Notes: a model not told the origin generated them from the letters alone. A DNA stretch of 64,000 nucleotides from Batkoa obscura (GCA_030770535.1 JASVEC010000002.1:1736001-1800000), one strand, 5' to 3'; shown: positions 23,455 to 33,894, counted from the stretch's first letter. Numbers and translations are program-made.

Positions 23455-23733
23455 TTATTTTGTACGATCGAACATACCACCCCAGTTGTTACATTTCTTA
23501 GCATTCTTATCAACGTAATCATAGCAATCATATTTACCACCGTTTTCAATCCAGCATGGTGGATAGTTGCCAGAAGAAACCTGAGCCCAACCATAGCTTT
23601 GGTTATTGGCACGTAAACATTTATCTTTGCTTGGGCCACGTTTAAACATAGATTTAGCTTTGTTAAATAAAGAAAAAGACTCAACGGTAGTCAATGAAAG
23701 GAGAGCAACTAAAGCAACAGTATTGAATTTCAT
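23455..23733 (-). CDS. Secreted cysteine-rich protein, single-module member
   Basis: 92 residues, the shortest paralogue. Signal peptide MKFNTVALVALLSLTTVESF, then KAKSMFKR and GPSKDKC, a probable Kex2-type site. A single module follows: KCLRANNQSYGWAQVSSGNY, PPCWIENGGKYDCYDY, then CNNWGGMFDRTK and stop. The N-terminal half is very close to the 148-residue protein at 20480, including NNQSYGWAQVSSG. It therefore probably arose by truncation of a two-module gene or represents an ancestral single unit. I found no second module in the sequence downstream of the stop. TATATAAAAAG lies about 55-60 bp upstream (23785-23795). Confidence 0.78.
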   Translation of the reverse strand: MKFNTVALVALLSLTTVESFSLFNKAKSMFKRGPSKDKCLRANNQSYGWAQVSSGNYPPCWIENGGKYDCYDYVDKNAKKCNNWGGMFDRTK

Positions 23734-23784
23734 TTTTAAATATATAATTTACAGTTTTTTGCGATTTTATGCCTTTCCTATTTT

Positions 23785-23795
23785 CTTTTTATATA
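23785..23795 (-). promoter_or_regulatory. TATA box of the single-module secreted gene
   Basis: TATATAAAAAG on the minus strand, 52-62 bp upstream of the start codon at 23733. Confidence 0.5.
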
Positions 23796-24352
23796 CTTTT
23801 TCCTGCTTTTTCTCACCTCCCTTTTTTTCATATAGCGGAATTGAGTTTTTATTCCTCCGTTAACTTGATTAAAAATAAGTATATATTTTATGCTACTGTT
23901 TGATAATTTACTTTTAAGCTTGATTATTTGCTCTGAGATTCCGTAATGAAAAATCAAAGCAAAATAAAATTTCCGTCTAAATTTTTTGAAATAATTTAGA
24001 ACTTCATATCCTATTTTATTCTTTCTTTAAATAAAATCCTGCACCCTTTATTAATAAATTTATGTTATCTTCAAAAATAATATCACTTATACAACAGACA
24101 GTGCTATTTTTATAGTATAAGTAGCTTTATTTCGCCGTATCATTTTCTCCTTTTTTTAGATTTTATGTAAATCCTGTCTGTCACCTTTAAGAATAAGCCT
24201 ATTGTCTATTTTTTTAAAATATGTTTAATTCAAAAATTAATTTTTGAAGCTATCAAAGCGTTTAATCAACTACAATAACTTACAGATATTACACATAAGG
24301 ATAAAATAGAGAGTGAATTAGTAGTTTACTATAATTCTATATTTGAAATTTC

Positions 24353-24457
24353 ATATGGAGCTGTTTTTTTTAGTTTCATTATTTTTCCATTTTTTAAGCG
24401 CTATTTGAATGAAAAAACTGTTAGTAAAACCCTTAAACACAAATACATCCCCATATG
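24353..24457 (+). mobile_element. MITE, TATGGGG family, copy 8
   Basis: Ends CATATGGAGCTGTTTTTTTT and AATACATCCCCATATG. Core AAGCGCTATTTGAATG. Forward orientation. Confidence 0.85.
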
Positions 24458-25009
24458 TTTACAACTAATATCGTTTTTAAGTGTAGAATATTTAAAAAAA
24501 ATTCAATAATCAAAAATCAAAGAATATAGGCAGGCTCGATGGGTTTTAAAAGTTACATAAATATCAAAATGTAAACTCAACATAAGTTCCATATTATTTA
24601 ATAATATTATCCCCTATTGTTTTATTAAAATAACAAAATACAATTGAGATTATTAAAGATTTGTTTAAGCATGTATCTAAAATAAATGTAAACTTTTATT
24701 AGATGCCCAGTTAGATATTTTCATAATCAAAATTAGTAAATTAAATGTAACCTATTAGCTAAAAATTAAAACCATCCTTGTAATTATTTTTTTTAACAAT
24801 TTTATAGATCATACTAGTATACAGTTTTAATTATAATGTAAGTGAGTTATTTTTTTATTGGGAAGTACTTTGACAATATGTTTAACTTTAAATAGTATTA
24901 AAGATTAGCCTTATATAACATTTTAAAAAACTTATAAATATATTTCATAATTAACCTGGATTAATTTATCCTATTTGTTTTGTCTTTAAATATTAAAAAT
25001 GAAACCAGA

Positions 25010-25116
25010 ATATGGGAATGTACTTTTTTGTTTAAGAATTTTACTAACAATCTTTCCACTCAAATAGCGCTTAAAAAACGTAAAAGTGATGATGAAATCA
25101 AAAACATTCCCATATG
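25010..25116 (-). mobile_element. MITE, TATGGGG family, copy 9
   Basis: Ends ATATGGGAATGTACTTTTTT and AAACATTCCCATATG. Core CCACTCAAATAGCGCTTAAA. Reverse orientation; both termini well kept. Confidence 0.9.
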
Positions 25117-25184
25117 TAAAAGTATAAATTATTTTATCTGAATGCTTTGATGTAAATAAATAATAAATATTGAAAATTAAAATA

Positions 25185-25255
25185 TGTCATTGGGGGGAAT
25201 CGAACCCCCGCTATCGCGGCCACAACGCGGTGTACTACCACTATACTACAATGAC
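25185..25255 (-). tRNA. tRNA-His (anticodon GUG)
   Basis: 71 nt on the minus strand. The acceptor strands GTCATTG and CAATGAC pair fully. D arm TAGTATAGTGGTAGTACA. The anticodon stem CCGCG/CGCGA frames a TTGTGGC loop (GTG). T arm GGGGGTTCGATTCCCCC. The extra 5' G of tRNA-His is presumably added after transcription, as in other eukaryotes. No intron. Confidence 0.94.
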
Positions 25256-25730
25256 TTAATAAGCTATTTTACTTAAGCTATATAATACCTTATACTAACA
25301 AAGTCTGTATTGTTCCTTGATTAACTTTTCAATTTGTAAAACTGCTTTATATAACGTTACCCATGGTCAAAATTCAAAAGGTAGTTTAATAGTATTCAGC
25401 TCAAAGATTATTTTAAGCTATTATAATACCAACTAGAATCATATTTTTAAATAAAATTTTATTAGATTAAATATAAGTTTTATTATTTTAAAATAACTTG
25501 ATTAAATAATAACTATAAATATGAATTATTATTTGACTAACTTAATGATAAATAAATATTATAATATAATTAGTTAATTATACCAGTAACTATATTTTTG
25601 CAATTAATTTTATTATAGTTTATATCATATATTTAATTAATCTCAAATAATTTTATAGTTAAAATTATATATATTTATAAAATTATATATAACTAAGTCC
25701 TTTTTAAATTTTTTGTAAAAATGAAATTTC

Positions 25731-25783
25731 GATATTTTGATATTTTGATATTTTGATATTTTGATATTTTGATATTTTGATAT
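25731..25783 (+). repeat. Octanucleotide tandem repeat (GATATTTT)n
   Basis: Six perfect copies of GATATTTT followed by a partial GATAT. It lies in a gene-free AT-rich stretch, so it is a simple minisatellite. Confidence 0.95.
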
Positions 25784-25933
25784 CTATACTTGATAATTAT
25801 ATAAGATTATAATTATAGTGTTTTATATATAGCATTTTAATATGATAACTTTTTTTTTCTAAATTTTACTATGTTTAATTTTAATAAGATTGGATTTATT
25901 TTTTATTATTTATATTATATATTAATAGAAACT

Positions 25934-26039
25934 ATTTGGGGATGTTTTTTTGATTTCATTACTTTTACGTTTTTTAAGCGCTATTTAAGTAGAAAGATTG
26001 TTATTAAAATCCTTAAACACAAAAATACATCCCCATATA
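25934..26039 (+). mobile_element. MITE, TATGGGG family, copy 10
   Basis: Ends ATTTGGGGATGTTTTTTTG and AATACATCCCCATATA. Core AAGCGCTATTTAAGTAGAAA. Forward orientation. A frame of 81 codons spanning it is incidental. Confidence 0.88.
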
Positions 26040-26201
26040 ATTACTTTTTGTTTTATAAAATTTATTACTCAGTAATTAAAGCTAAAAGCAGTTTTCGCTT
26101 AGTTAACCGATTGTAAATTAAAAAGTCTTCGTTTATATAATTAAAATAGCTTTTTTACAATTATTGATAATATGGTATTTAAACCTTTTTTAAAACTTTA
26201 A

Positions 26202-26305
26202 ATGAGGGTGATTTTTGTACTTAAGAATTTTACTAAAAATCTTTCCACTCAAGTGACACTTAAAAAATGGAAAAAGTAACGAAACCAAAAAAACATCCCC
26301 AAATA
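26202..26305 (-). mobile_element. MITE, TATGGGG family, copy 11
   Basis: Ends TGAGGGTGATTTTTG and AAAACATCCCCAAATA. Core CCACTCAAGTGACACTTAAA. Reverse orientation, 160 bp from copy 10, with which it forms an inverted pair. Confidence 0.8.
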
Positions 26306-26560
26306 GTTAAGCTGAATTTTATAAAAAGTCAGATTATTTTATTAGTCTATAATTCTGGTGAAAACAAAAATTAGCTAAATCAGTACTATTAAAAAATGTT
26401 TAATTTAAAACATAAGTAATAGCATCTCACTTTATTTTATATTTAATTAAAAAGTACTAATAATTTTTAGTTTATAGATATAACATAATTTAGAAACCAA
26501 TCTAATAGTTAAATACTCTTCACTGTTTTAGGAGTAAAAATAAAAGACTAGACTTTGTTT

Positions 26561-26632
26561 CTCCCCATCAGGGAATCGAACCCTGGCCACCACGGTGAGA
26601 GCGTGGGATCCTAACCACTGGACCAATGAGGA
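26561..26632 (-). tRNA. tRNA-Glu (anticodon CUC)
   Basis: 72 nt on the minus strand. Acceptor TCCTCAT pairs with ATGGGGA with one G-U wobble; discriminator G. D arm TTGGTCCAGTGGTTAGGA. Anticodon stem CCACG/CGTGG frames CTCTCAC (CTC). T arm CAGGGTTCGATTCCCTG. No intron. Confidence 0.94.
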
Positions 26633-27616
26633 TGTTTCATTAATATAATACTAAGGAAAATTTAATATATAATTAAAATGCACTTTTGAATTAAAGCCAA
26701 TTTTATAAATTACATTTTAACAATAGAAGGATAATAGGAGTTTTAATTATTAATTATTTTTACATCGTTGATTCACTGGTTTTAATATATTTGATTTTGA
26801 AGCCTTTTTAGTTTGAACGACTTTTTATAAAAGTAATCAATAGTAGCAATGGATGATCCTTTCAAGGATTTTTGAAATACCCACTTGCTGATAACATCTG
26901 TGTTTACGTTTGTTACCATATATATTAGATATTTGAAAATGGCTTTTTCCATAATAAAATGTGTTTATCATACCTTTGATATAACAAAACTATATAGCTT
27001 GAACCATATTGTCTTTCTAACAAAAAAACACTTCAAGCACTCCAAATATAGCTTTAACCGTCTACTGTTCTGCTGATGCTATGAATGTTTTTACATGAAC
27101 TTAGTGTGATTGATATTTACAAATACTCAACTAGGGACTATTATTACAATCATCCTTTTTCATTATAAAACTTGTAACATAAATCATTGGTTAATAAAGT
27201 AGAAGTGCTGGTGAAATTGTATTTAATTAAACTAGGTATACTCCTATTTAAAAATTCCTTTTAATATTAACAAAAATCCCTGTCAATAATACAAATATCT
27301 CGGCTAACATACTTTTATGCATTGAATGGTACTAATAGCTATTAAATTGATCTTATTATATTTTTAATCAAGTGCATATAAAACAGTCATGAAAATCACA
27401 AGATTTAATGTAACACTGATGACTGGACTCATATGTCCAGCTTTTGTATCTTTTTATATCTTTTTATATATCATATTTATACTTACTATAAATAAAAGAT
27501 TCAATTAATAATCCCTATTTATATTTTACTTAATAATTAACAATCCCTATTTATATTCCATTCTTTTAATAGTTCCCAAAATTAGCTTAAATTTTATTAC
27601 TGTAATTTAACAACAC
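26633..27616. other. Intergenic, nothing recognised
   Basis: About 1 kb of AT-rich DNA without a convincing frame. A 63-codon open frame near 26885 is hydrophobic by base composition alone. Confidence 0.45.
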
Positions 27617-27780
27617 CTATTTACTATTTAATAGATAAGAAACTATTTTGGTTTTATAAACAAATAAAATTTGATGTAATTAATAGGATACTTTTAATAT
27701 TGGTAATGACAAGCCTTAGTTTAAGGGAAAAAGGTAAAGATTAATAGGATCAAAAAGCACTCAAATACCGCCCTTAAAAT

Positions 27781-27790
27781 CTATAAAGAG
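27781..27790 (+). promoter_or_regulatory. TATA box of the small secreted peptide gene
   Basis: CTATAAAGAG about 100 bp upstream of the start at 27883. The equivalent box of the paralogue is the reverse complement of 40251-40260, inside the same conserved promoter block. Confidence 0.5.
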
Positions 27791-27882
27791 TATATTCCCT
27801 AACCATTGTTACTTAAATTAATTTAATATTGTACTAATAAGTTATATAACTAAGAAAATTTTTAACATGAGATTTATTAAAA

Positions 27883-28038
27883 ATGAAAATGAACATCTAC
27901 TTCTTGACTATCCTTCTTGCTTATATCAATGTATCTCTTGCTTTACCTCAAGATTTCAGCCAATATTCCGATTCTGGTAATGAAGATTCTTCATCTGGAG
28001 GACTAAATCTACCAAGATATCGCATTGCTTTTAAATGA
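27883..28038 (+). CDS. Small secreted peptide precursor, copy A
   Basis: 51 residues, too short for default gene calls but supported by a conserved paralogue at 40012-40152. It starts MKMNIYFLTILLAYINVSLA, a clear signal peptide with an Ala-Leu-Ala type cleavage site. An acidic mature peptide beginning LPQDFSQYSDSGNEDSS follows, then a short tail ending PRYRIAFK. The second Met (27889) aligns with the only Met of the paralogue and may be the true start. No cysteines. The mature peptide of about 30 residues could act as a signal or secreted factor; no known family recognised. Confidence 0.65.
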   Translation: MKMNIYFLTILLAYINVSLALPQDFSQYSDSGNEDSSSGGLNLPRYRIAFK

Positions 28039-28524
28039 AAATACACAATTTACATTTATAGTTTACAATATTCATACTTATGAATATACTTTACCTATAG
28101 CTTAATCTTATTATTAAATAATATACCCCATTCAAACTTTTTAATGTATTTAATTTGATAATTACAATTTATCAAAATTATATTTTTTTAGTTAAATAAC
28201 CCAAAACTAATTTATATGTTATGATTATTTTTTTAATTCTTTCATTTATGTCATTTTAGTCTTTAAATACTTATGTTTTAGATCGGATGATGTATAATTC
28301 CCCTTTTTGGTTTTTAAGATTGAATTAAAAATACTCTTAGCTATAAAGTGATCTTATTGAAATGAAATATTATATCTTTAAATCATATCAGTTTAAATCC
28401 TAATTTGGCTATTATTTTTTAAAGTAATATTATACTTGTAAATTAATACAATAGATAGAGATAGGACTATAACTGTGTTTAAGTAAATTGTAGATTATAG
28501 AAATTTAATTTTGTATTATTTTAT
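28039..28524. other. Intergenic between peptide gene and U2
   Basis: About 485 bp of AT-rich DNA with no feature seen. Confidence 0.4.
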
Positions 28525-28714
28525 GAGAGTTCGGCTTCACCCTGCGGTAGTGCAATACAAGGGAAACCTGTGGAGAGGCATTGAGCAAGCCCAATGCTTT
28601 CTCCGAAAACCAAAGATTGAGTTAATAACATTTAAGTCCGTAGACTTAATTTCAGTTATTAAACTGAAAAGAACAGATACTACACTTGATCTTAGCCAAA
28701 AGGCTTGAGAGGAT
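28525..28714 (-). ncRNA. U2: U2 spliceosomal snRNA, copy A
   Basis: The minus strand carries the near-universal U2 5' domain: GCCTTTTGGCTAAGATCAAG, then TGTAGTATCTGTTCTTTTCA. GTAGTA is the branch-site pairing segment. Stem II (TTTCAGTTTAATAACTGAAA) follows, then a U-rich Sm-like site AATCTTTGG. The 3' stem-loops end near ACCGCAGGGTGAAGCC. The sequence appears identical to copy B at 39216-39405 (paired coordinates sum to 67930 at both ends). The ends are estimated. A 65-codon open frame over it is a shadow. Confidence 0.93.
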
Positions 28715-28878
28715 TGTAAAGATCAATCAATGAGGGTGGTTACCTTTTTATACAGTGAGAGAGATTGTGTCAACGTTTTAGTTGTGGGATTGTTTAGTTT
28801 TTATTCATTTCAAACCTGCTTGATTTGCTGATTAATTTTTCAAAATGTACCAATAATTTTGAGTAGTTAGAAATCATT

Positions 28879-28982
28879 AAATGGGAGTTTTTTTTGACTT
28901 CATTTTTTTACATTTTTTAAGCGCTATTTAAGTGGAAAATTTGCTAATAAAATCCTTAAACACAAAAATACATTCCCAAATA
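28879..28982 (+). mobile_element. MITE, TATGGGG family, copy 12
   Basis: Ends AAATGGGAGTTTTTTTTG and ATACATTCCCAAATA. Core AAGCGCTATTTAAGTGGAAA. Forward orientation. Confidence 0.85.
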
Positions 28983-30515
28983 CTCGAAAAAGCAAAAATA
29001 AATAAAATTCGAATAAAAGTTAATGCTTTTATATATTAATATAAACATACGTTTTAATGAAGAGAGTTGAAAATTTATGTTATAATTTAGTTTTATAGTT
29101 AAAGTTTTTTAAAAGTGGAAAATTCTTCTCAACTAAAAGCTCGGTCATAAAACTGTAATATGAGGATCCTATAAAGGCTAATCGCCTTGTTTACTCAATC
29201 TTTATGATCTTTAAACATCGTGTTATTTATTTAGTATAAATATTTCACTTTGTGAATAAATGGAAGTTAATAGTATAAAAATCTATAAATATAATTTTGC
29301 TCAAAACTTTAAAAATATGTATAAATATTATATAACCAAAAGAGGATGTTTCAATGATTTACAAAGCCCTATGAAAACAAGCTGTCATAGACCCAGCAGA
29401 AATAAAAATCTAACATAAAATTCCCAAAATTCCTACTTATATACAAGATTTAGCCTTAAAGTAATAAATTCTAATAGTCAATTATAGTATATTAAAGACT
29501 CAATAAAAAGATTTGAGCGGTACACTTTATTAATATCTAAAGATAATTTATTTAGCTTTATAAATATTTAGATCTATAATAAATTTTATTTCTATTGATT
29601 ACAAATTTCAATTTTTCTTTAGTTAATGTCCTATTAAAATTGTATATCTCTATAACATAATCATTAGTTTTCTATGAAGATTATATAAAGGTTGATCGAT
29701 TATTATTTTTATAATGCTTAAATTAAAGAATAGATAGGCATTAACATTCAAGGTCAAATAAAATATGGGTTGAATAAAGAGCACAAATTTCAATTCTTTT
29801 CTATTTTAATAAACAATTGTTATGTTAATTTTAGTCTCGTAATAGACATTAAATACTGGCCTTAGGCGTAAGTGATGTTATAAAATAGTGATTGATCTTT
29901 CTAGAGGATAATTGTTATCATTTTAAATGAGACCAAAATGCAGTTGGTATCCATAATACGCGATATGTATATAAAAAGAGTATAAACATATATGGTTTAA
30001 TATACAAGATAAAGCTAATGCGTGTTTGGATATAATATATGAAGCATTTAACAATTACAATATTCAAGTATGAACTTCAAAGCGGTATTGACTATTTTTA
30101 TGTTTTTATTTAATATATTAAAAGAGCGCTCAATTCACTGCATAAATATATGTTATAGTAATATTATATGATAGTAATAGTATATTCTATACGATGTTTA
30201 TACTATAGACTAGAATAGACCTCTTATGATAATATAATGGTAATAAGTTTTTTGTGGAGATTAACAATAATACTTTATACTATAAATGTTTTGTTTATAA
30301 TAAGTGAAGCTTATTGTGAATTGACCTATATGTGTTTATTAGTATATTACTACTTTTTAACAAATTTAAATGTAGTAGCAATTTACATTGACCCCAAAGC
30401 AGTTCAGAAAAGGAAAAGAAGTATTGATTGTTTTGTAAACATATTGATACATATTGAGATTATCTCTATATTCTTGGATATAAAAACTAGAATTTAAATT
30501 AGGATGATTAGAATA
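28983..30515. other. Intergenic, nothing recognised
   Basis: About 1.5 kb, strongly AT-rich. An 86-codon frame at 30237-30497 has only compositionally expected hydrophobic residues and I do not support it as a gene. Confidence 0.45.
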
Positions 30516-30628
30516 TATAGGGATGTATTCTTTTGTTTAAGAATTTTACTAACAATCTTTCCACTCAAATAGCCAAATAGCGCTTAAAAAACGGAAAAAG
30601 TAATGAAATAAAAAAACATCCCCATATA
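30516..30628 (-). mobile_element. MITE, TATGGGG family, copy 13 (with 8-bp internal duplication)
   Basis: Ends TATAGGGATGTATTCTTTTG and AAACATCCCCATATA. The core reads CACTCAAATAGCCAAATAGC, an internal direct duplication of CAAATAGC that lengthens this copy to about 113 bp. Reverse orientation. Confidence 0.88.
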
Positions 30629-30644
30629 ATGTTTGAATCGAAGA

Positions 30645-31131
30645 GCGAAGGTTTATAATCTTGGTTAGAAAAAGTATTTAGGTTTAGTGAAAATTCATGA
30701 GGGATGTTGCTTTTTAGAATACGAGTTTCAATATTGTTATTTTTTAAGAATTTAGCAATAAAGGACCCATTGATATTGGCTTTAAAGCCAATACTATTTG
30801 CTAAATCTTGAGCATATACAACTACTTCTTTAATATTCGTTTCATTTTTAATAAGACAATGTTCAAATAATTGGTTATAGAAGCATTCCTTTCTTTAACT
30901 ATTCTTTTAATTTATGAATAAGCCCATCAATGTTTTCTTGAAACTCAGCGATAATATAGTAATAGTACTCCTTTCAACATTTAATTTATCTGGAATTTCT
31001 TGATGGGTTATACCTTTTGAAATTAGAATTCTTACTAAATTTCTTTCACTTTCGTTTAATACTTTCCATCTCTTTCTAACATTAATTAGATAAAAGGCAT
31101 TAGTCAGCACCGTGTAGTTTCCTTTGTTCAT
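30645..31131 (-). pseudogene. Pogo-like (Tc1/mariner superfamily) transposase N-terminal relic
   Basis: On the minus strand 30907-31131 encodes a 74-residue start: MNKGNYTVLTNAFYLINVRK, then WKVLNESERNLVRILISKGI and THQEIPDKLNVERSTI, a helix-turn-helix. A different frame just downstream (about 30645-30895) encodes ECFYNQLFEHCLIKNETNIK, DLANSIGFKANINGSFIAKF and LKNNNIETR, which resembles the CENP-B/Tc5-type DNA-binding domain. Together these are the two DNA-binding halves typical of pogo-type transposases. The frames are shifted relative to each other and no catalytic domain follows, so it is a dead fragment. It is flanked by MITE copies 13 and 14 in opposite orientation. Confidence 0.6.
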
Positions 31132-31136
31132 ATTTA

Positions 31137-31236
31137 TATAGGGTGTTTTTTTTTGGTTTTATCACTTTATTTTTAAATGCTATTTAAGCAGAAAATTGTT
31201 ATTAAAATTCCTGAATAAAAAAATATGTTTCTATAT
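31137..31236 (+). mobile_element. MITE, TATGGGG family, copy 14
   Basis: Ends TATATAGGGTGTTTTTTTTT and AATATGTTTCTATAT; core AAATGCTATTTAAGCAGAAA. Forward orientation, diverged. Confidence 0.75.
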
Positions 31237-31292
31237 TTAAAGGTTAAAATTCGATTTTTTTAAAGGCATATTTGTGTTCTAAATTATTTATA

Positions 31293-31398
31293 TATGGGGA
31301 TGTATTTTTGTGTTTAAGAATTTTACTAACAATTTTTCCACTCAAATAGCGCTTAAAAGATAGAAAAAGTAATAAAGTCAAAAAAAACACTCCCATAT
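31293..31398 (-). mobile_element. MITE, TATGGGG family, copy 15 (good representative)
   Basis: A typical copy: about 105 bp, flanked by TA, ends TATGGGGATGTATTTTTGTG and CACTCCCATA. The internal halves are near-palindromic around AAATAGCGCTTAAA, so the whole element can fold back on itself. No coding capacity. Flanking TA and the fold-back shape fit a non-autonomous Tc1/mariner/pogo-type element. I define reverse orientation as reading TTTAAGAATTTTACTAACAA on the plus strand, and forward orientation as reading TTCATTACTTTTTCCAT. Confidence 0.9.
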
Positions 31399-31691
31399 AT
31401 TAAACTATTTGTGGAAATACACTCTTATAAGAACAATATTCTTTCCAAACATTCCAATATTTTTTTATATTCTTTAAGTTTGTATTGAATTGGATACTAT
31501 TTATAAAAACCATGAGAATAGACTTTATCTTTACTTTTATTTACATTAATTGTAAAAGTGGCTTTATAATATCACATTAAATAACTTTCTGTTTCAGAAA
31601 AGTTTTAAAGCATAGTTGAAATACATGCTATTTACATTTTATTTTATATAGTAACTTTATTTCTCAATAGTATTTTTCGTATAGCATAGCA

Positions 31692-31794
31692 TATGGGGCT
31701 GTTTTTTTTAGTTTCATCATTTTTCCGTTTTTTAAGCGCTATTTAAGTAGAAAGATTTTTGGTAAAATTCTCAAACAAAAAACATAGCCCTATA
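31692..31794 (+). mobile_element. MITE, TATGGGG family, copy 16
   Basis: Ends ATATGGGGCTGTTTTTTTTA and AACATAGCCCTATAT. Core AAGCGCTATTTAAGTAGAAA. Forward orientation. Confidence 0.87.
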
Positions 31795-33285
31795 TTTTTT
31801 TAGCCTTTTATGTTTAAGGTGATTCGAAAGTTCATCAAAAATATATCACTACTTTAGATACAATAAGTATTGATCATAGTTACCATATAATGAGTGCAGA
31901 TAACAGTTGTAACACTTTTAAAGGCTCTAATAAATGTTTTATTTATCATAAGTAGCCTAAAACAAAATCAAGATAAATCATCTTATAAGATTCATTTTAA
32001 AATGTTATAGGAACAAAACATGACTTCATGTCGCTAGATACCATAACAAACCTTTTGGAATTGAAGCTAGCTTATTGAAACTGAAGGTAATAATGTTTAG
32101 ATAGACCCTAACAGTATTTTCAAAACAATCGTATATTTTATGTAATACCACTTTGTTAAAATAATAGGGGTATAATGGAATAAAATCCATATATGATTTT
32201 TATTACTATAACACGGGGGGACGCTACCCACTATCGCTCATTTATCAATAAATTTATTTGTAGATGAAATTTACCAATATTGTAATAGTAGCACTTATTT
32301 TATCAGGTGAGTTCACTTTCTGCTTTAACTACATATTTAAAATCTCATCTAATAAGCGCTAGATCCCACTTGGTTGTATTTTTTAAAATATGTTATCATT
32401 TTTTAGAAAGGTAATATTTATCTCATCTAAAATAATTCAATGCGCTTTTTTAATTTTAGGTAATATCAGCTTAACTATTTAATAAATCTAGATACTGTAT
32501 AGAATTGAGTTGATAATTTATTAGTAGTTATATAAGTAAAGTCTTCATCAATATCTTAATGTAGAGTATAAAAATGGGTTGTTAGTTTATAAAAAAGTCA
32601 TTCTTTTGCTTAGTAATTGTATTTAAGTACTTACAAACTAAGAGTAGGATAATAAAAAAGAATGTCTACTCATTTGTTTGTTATAGTTTTTTTTTTTCAC
32701 AAATTGATATACGTTCAAGGTTAGATATTTAAAAGATTTATGATAAAAAGAATGCTATAGCATTCGTATGTGGTAATTTAAAAAAAAGAAAAAACATATA
32801 TATATGGTTGAGATAAGCATTTATTGTTCGACTACAGGTGCCAAGTCTTGGATGAATTAAATGGTTTATAAATACTTCACCTTATGATAACCAATTTGTA
32901 AGAGACAAACAACGATTGCCGAAAGGGTAAATGTTAATATAAAGATTAAAAGATAATGTGATGTGCCGAAAGGGAGTTAAGCTCTTTCCTTACCCTTGAG
33001 ATGAATTTAGTTTATTTTTAAACACATATTTCCGTGCTTGCAATTTCAAAAAAAATTATATAATACACATTATAATACAATATTGTAATGTAAATAAACG
33101 TTTTTTGTCAAACATCATTTCAGCATCGACATCAACTTCATAATAAAAGTATTTTTGTCCAAAACAATTTATAGTGCAGAGTATAGGATAGTATAAATTT
33201 AAATCGAAAGTTAAAAAGTGTAGGAATCACTTTTTGCTTGATTTTTATCTAATTTTTATGTAGCGTAAAATAAAAAAGACTTAGC

Positions 33286-33313
33286 TAGATACAGAAACAA
33301 AGGGCGTCCATAG
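33286..33313 (-). repeat. TIR-like segment, second family, copy 1
   Basis: GATACAGAAACAAAGGGCGT followed by CCATAG; on the minus strand it reads as a terminus starting TATGGACGCC. It shares TTTGTTTC(T/A)GTATCTA with the copy ending at 33931. Confidence 0.45.
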
Positions 33314-33894
33314 ATATAACTTATTTTGAAATTAAAGAAAAGGCCTTTTGAGCCTTTAAACTTTGAAAAGATTGCAACCAACTTTATGATATTTATACCT
33401 GAATAATTTTCGCAAAAAATCAAACCTGATAAAAAAATTAAATCTTAGCTTCAAATTAGTCTACAATGTTTATTTGTTGATTTTATTTAATAGAACTCTT
33501 ACATCATTTAATATCTCTGGATAATATCCCCCAGATTCAAATAGCATAATGGAGTGTTGATAAACAATGGTCTCCCCCTTTTTTATAAAGCTGATGATAA
33601 TAAAATAAGTCGAGTTTTTGGCTCAAAATATACGTCACCTTTTGTTTTTGAAGTTTTGGATTGTTTACACAAATCAAATTTATTCTAATAATCCAAATAT
33701 AGATGTACAAATACATCTCTGGTTTAACTTTACCATGCCCTTCCAATGGGAAATAGTTTAACTAGCAATAGTATTTGTAATTTTAAAATAAAGTTTGACT
33801 TTAAAAAAGAAATCGTTGTGAATAAAATAACTACTGATAGGTATTTCTGTGTTTAACTATTTTAACCGTTTACTATGCAATGTAAGATTAAATG

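Larger units (their letters stand above)
23796..25184. other. Intergenic with two MITEs
   Basis: About 1.4 kb of AT-rich DNA. MITE copies at 24353-24457 and 25010-25116 are the only recognisable content. Confidence 0.5.
25784..26560. other. Intergenic between tRNA-His and tRNA-Glu
   Basis: Holds MITE copies 10 and 11; otherwise no recognisable feature. Confidence 0.5.
27617..28740 (+). repeat. Left copy of an inverted segmental duplication (peptide gene + U2)
   Basis: Two conserved blocks lie in mirrored order relative to 39190-40424. The first is the peptide gene plus about 265 bp of promoter (27617-28038). The second is U2 snRNA with about 25 bp of upstream sequence (28525-28740). The sequence between the blocks is not recognisably conserved. 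The promoter block shares, for example, AATTTGATGTAATTAATAGG and CCTTAGTTTAAGGGAAAAA with the reverse complement of the other copy. Confidence 0.75.

Noticed and set aside
28511-28708. 65-codon open frame on the plus strand (and its mirror at 39222-39419)
   Set aside because: It is the antisense of the two U2 snRNA genes; conservation is due to U2.
30237-30497. 86-codon hydrophobic frame
   Set aside because: Composition is what AT-rich DNA gives by chance; no signal peptide, paralogue or splice context.
33537-33746. 69-codon minus-strand frame near the second TIR family
   Set aside because: I looked for a Tc1/mariner or pogo catalytic domain in it but could not identify catalytic motifs; not supported as a gene.
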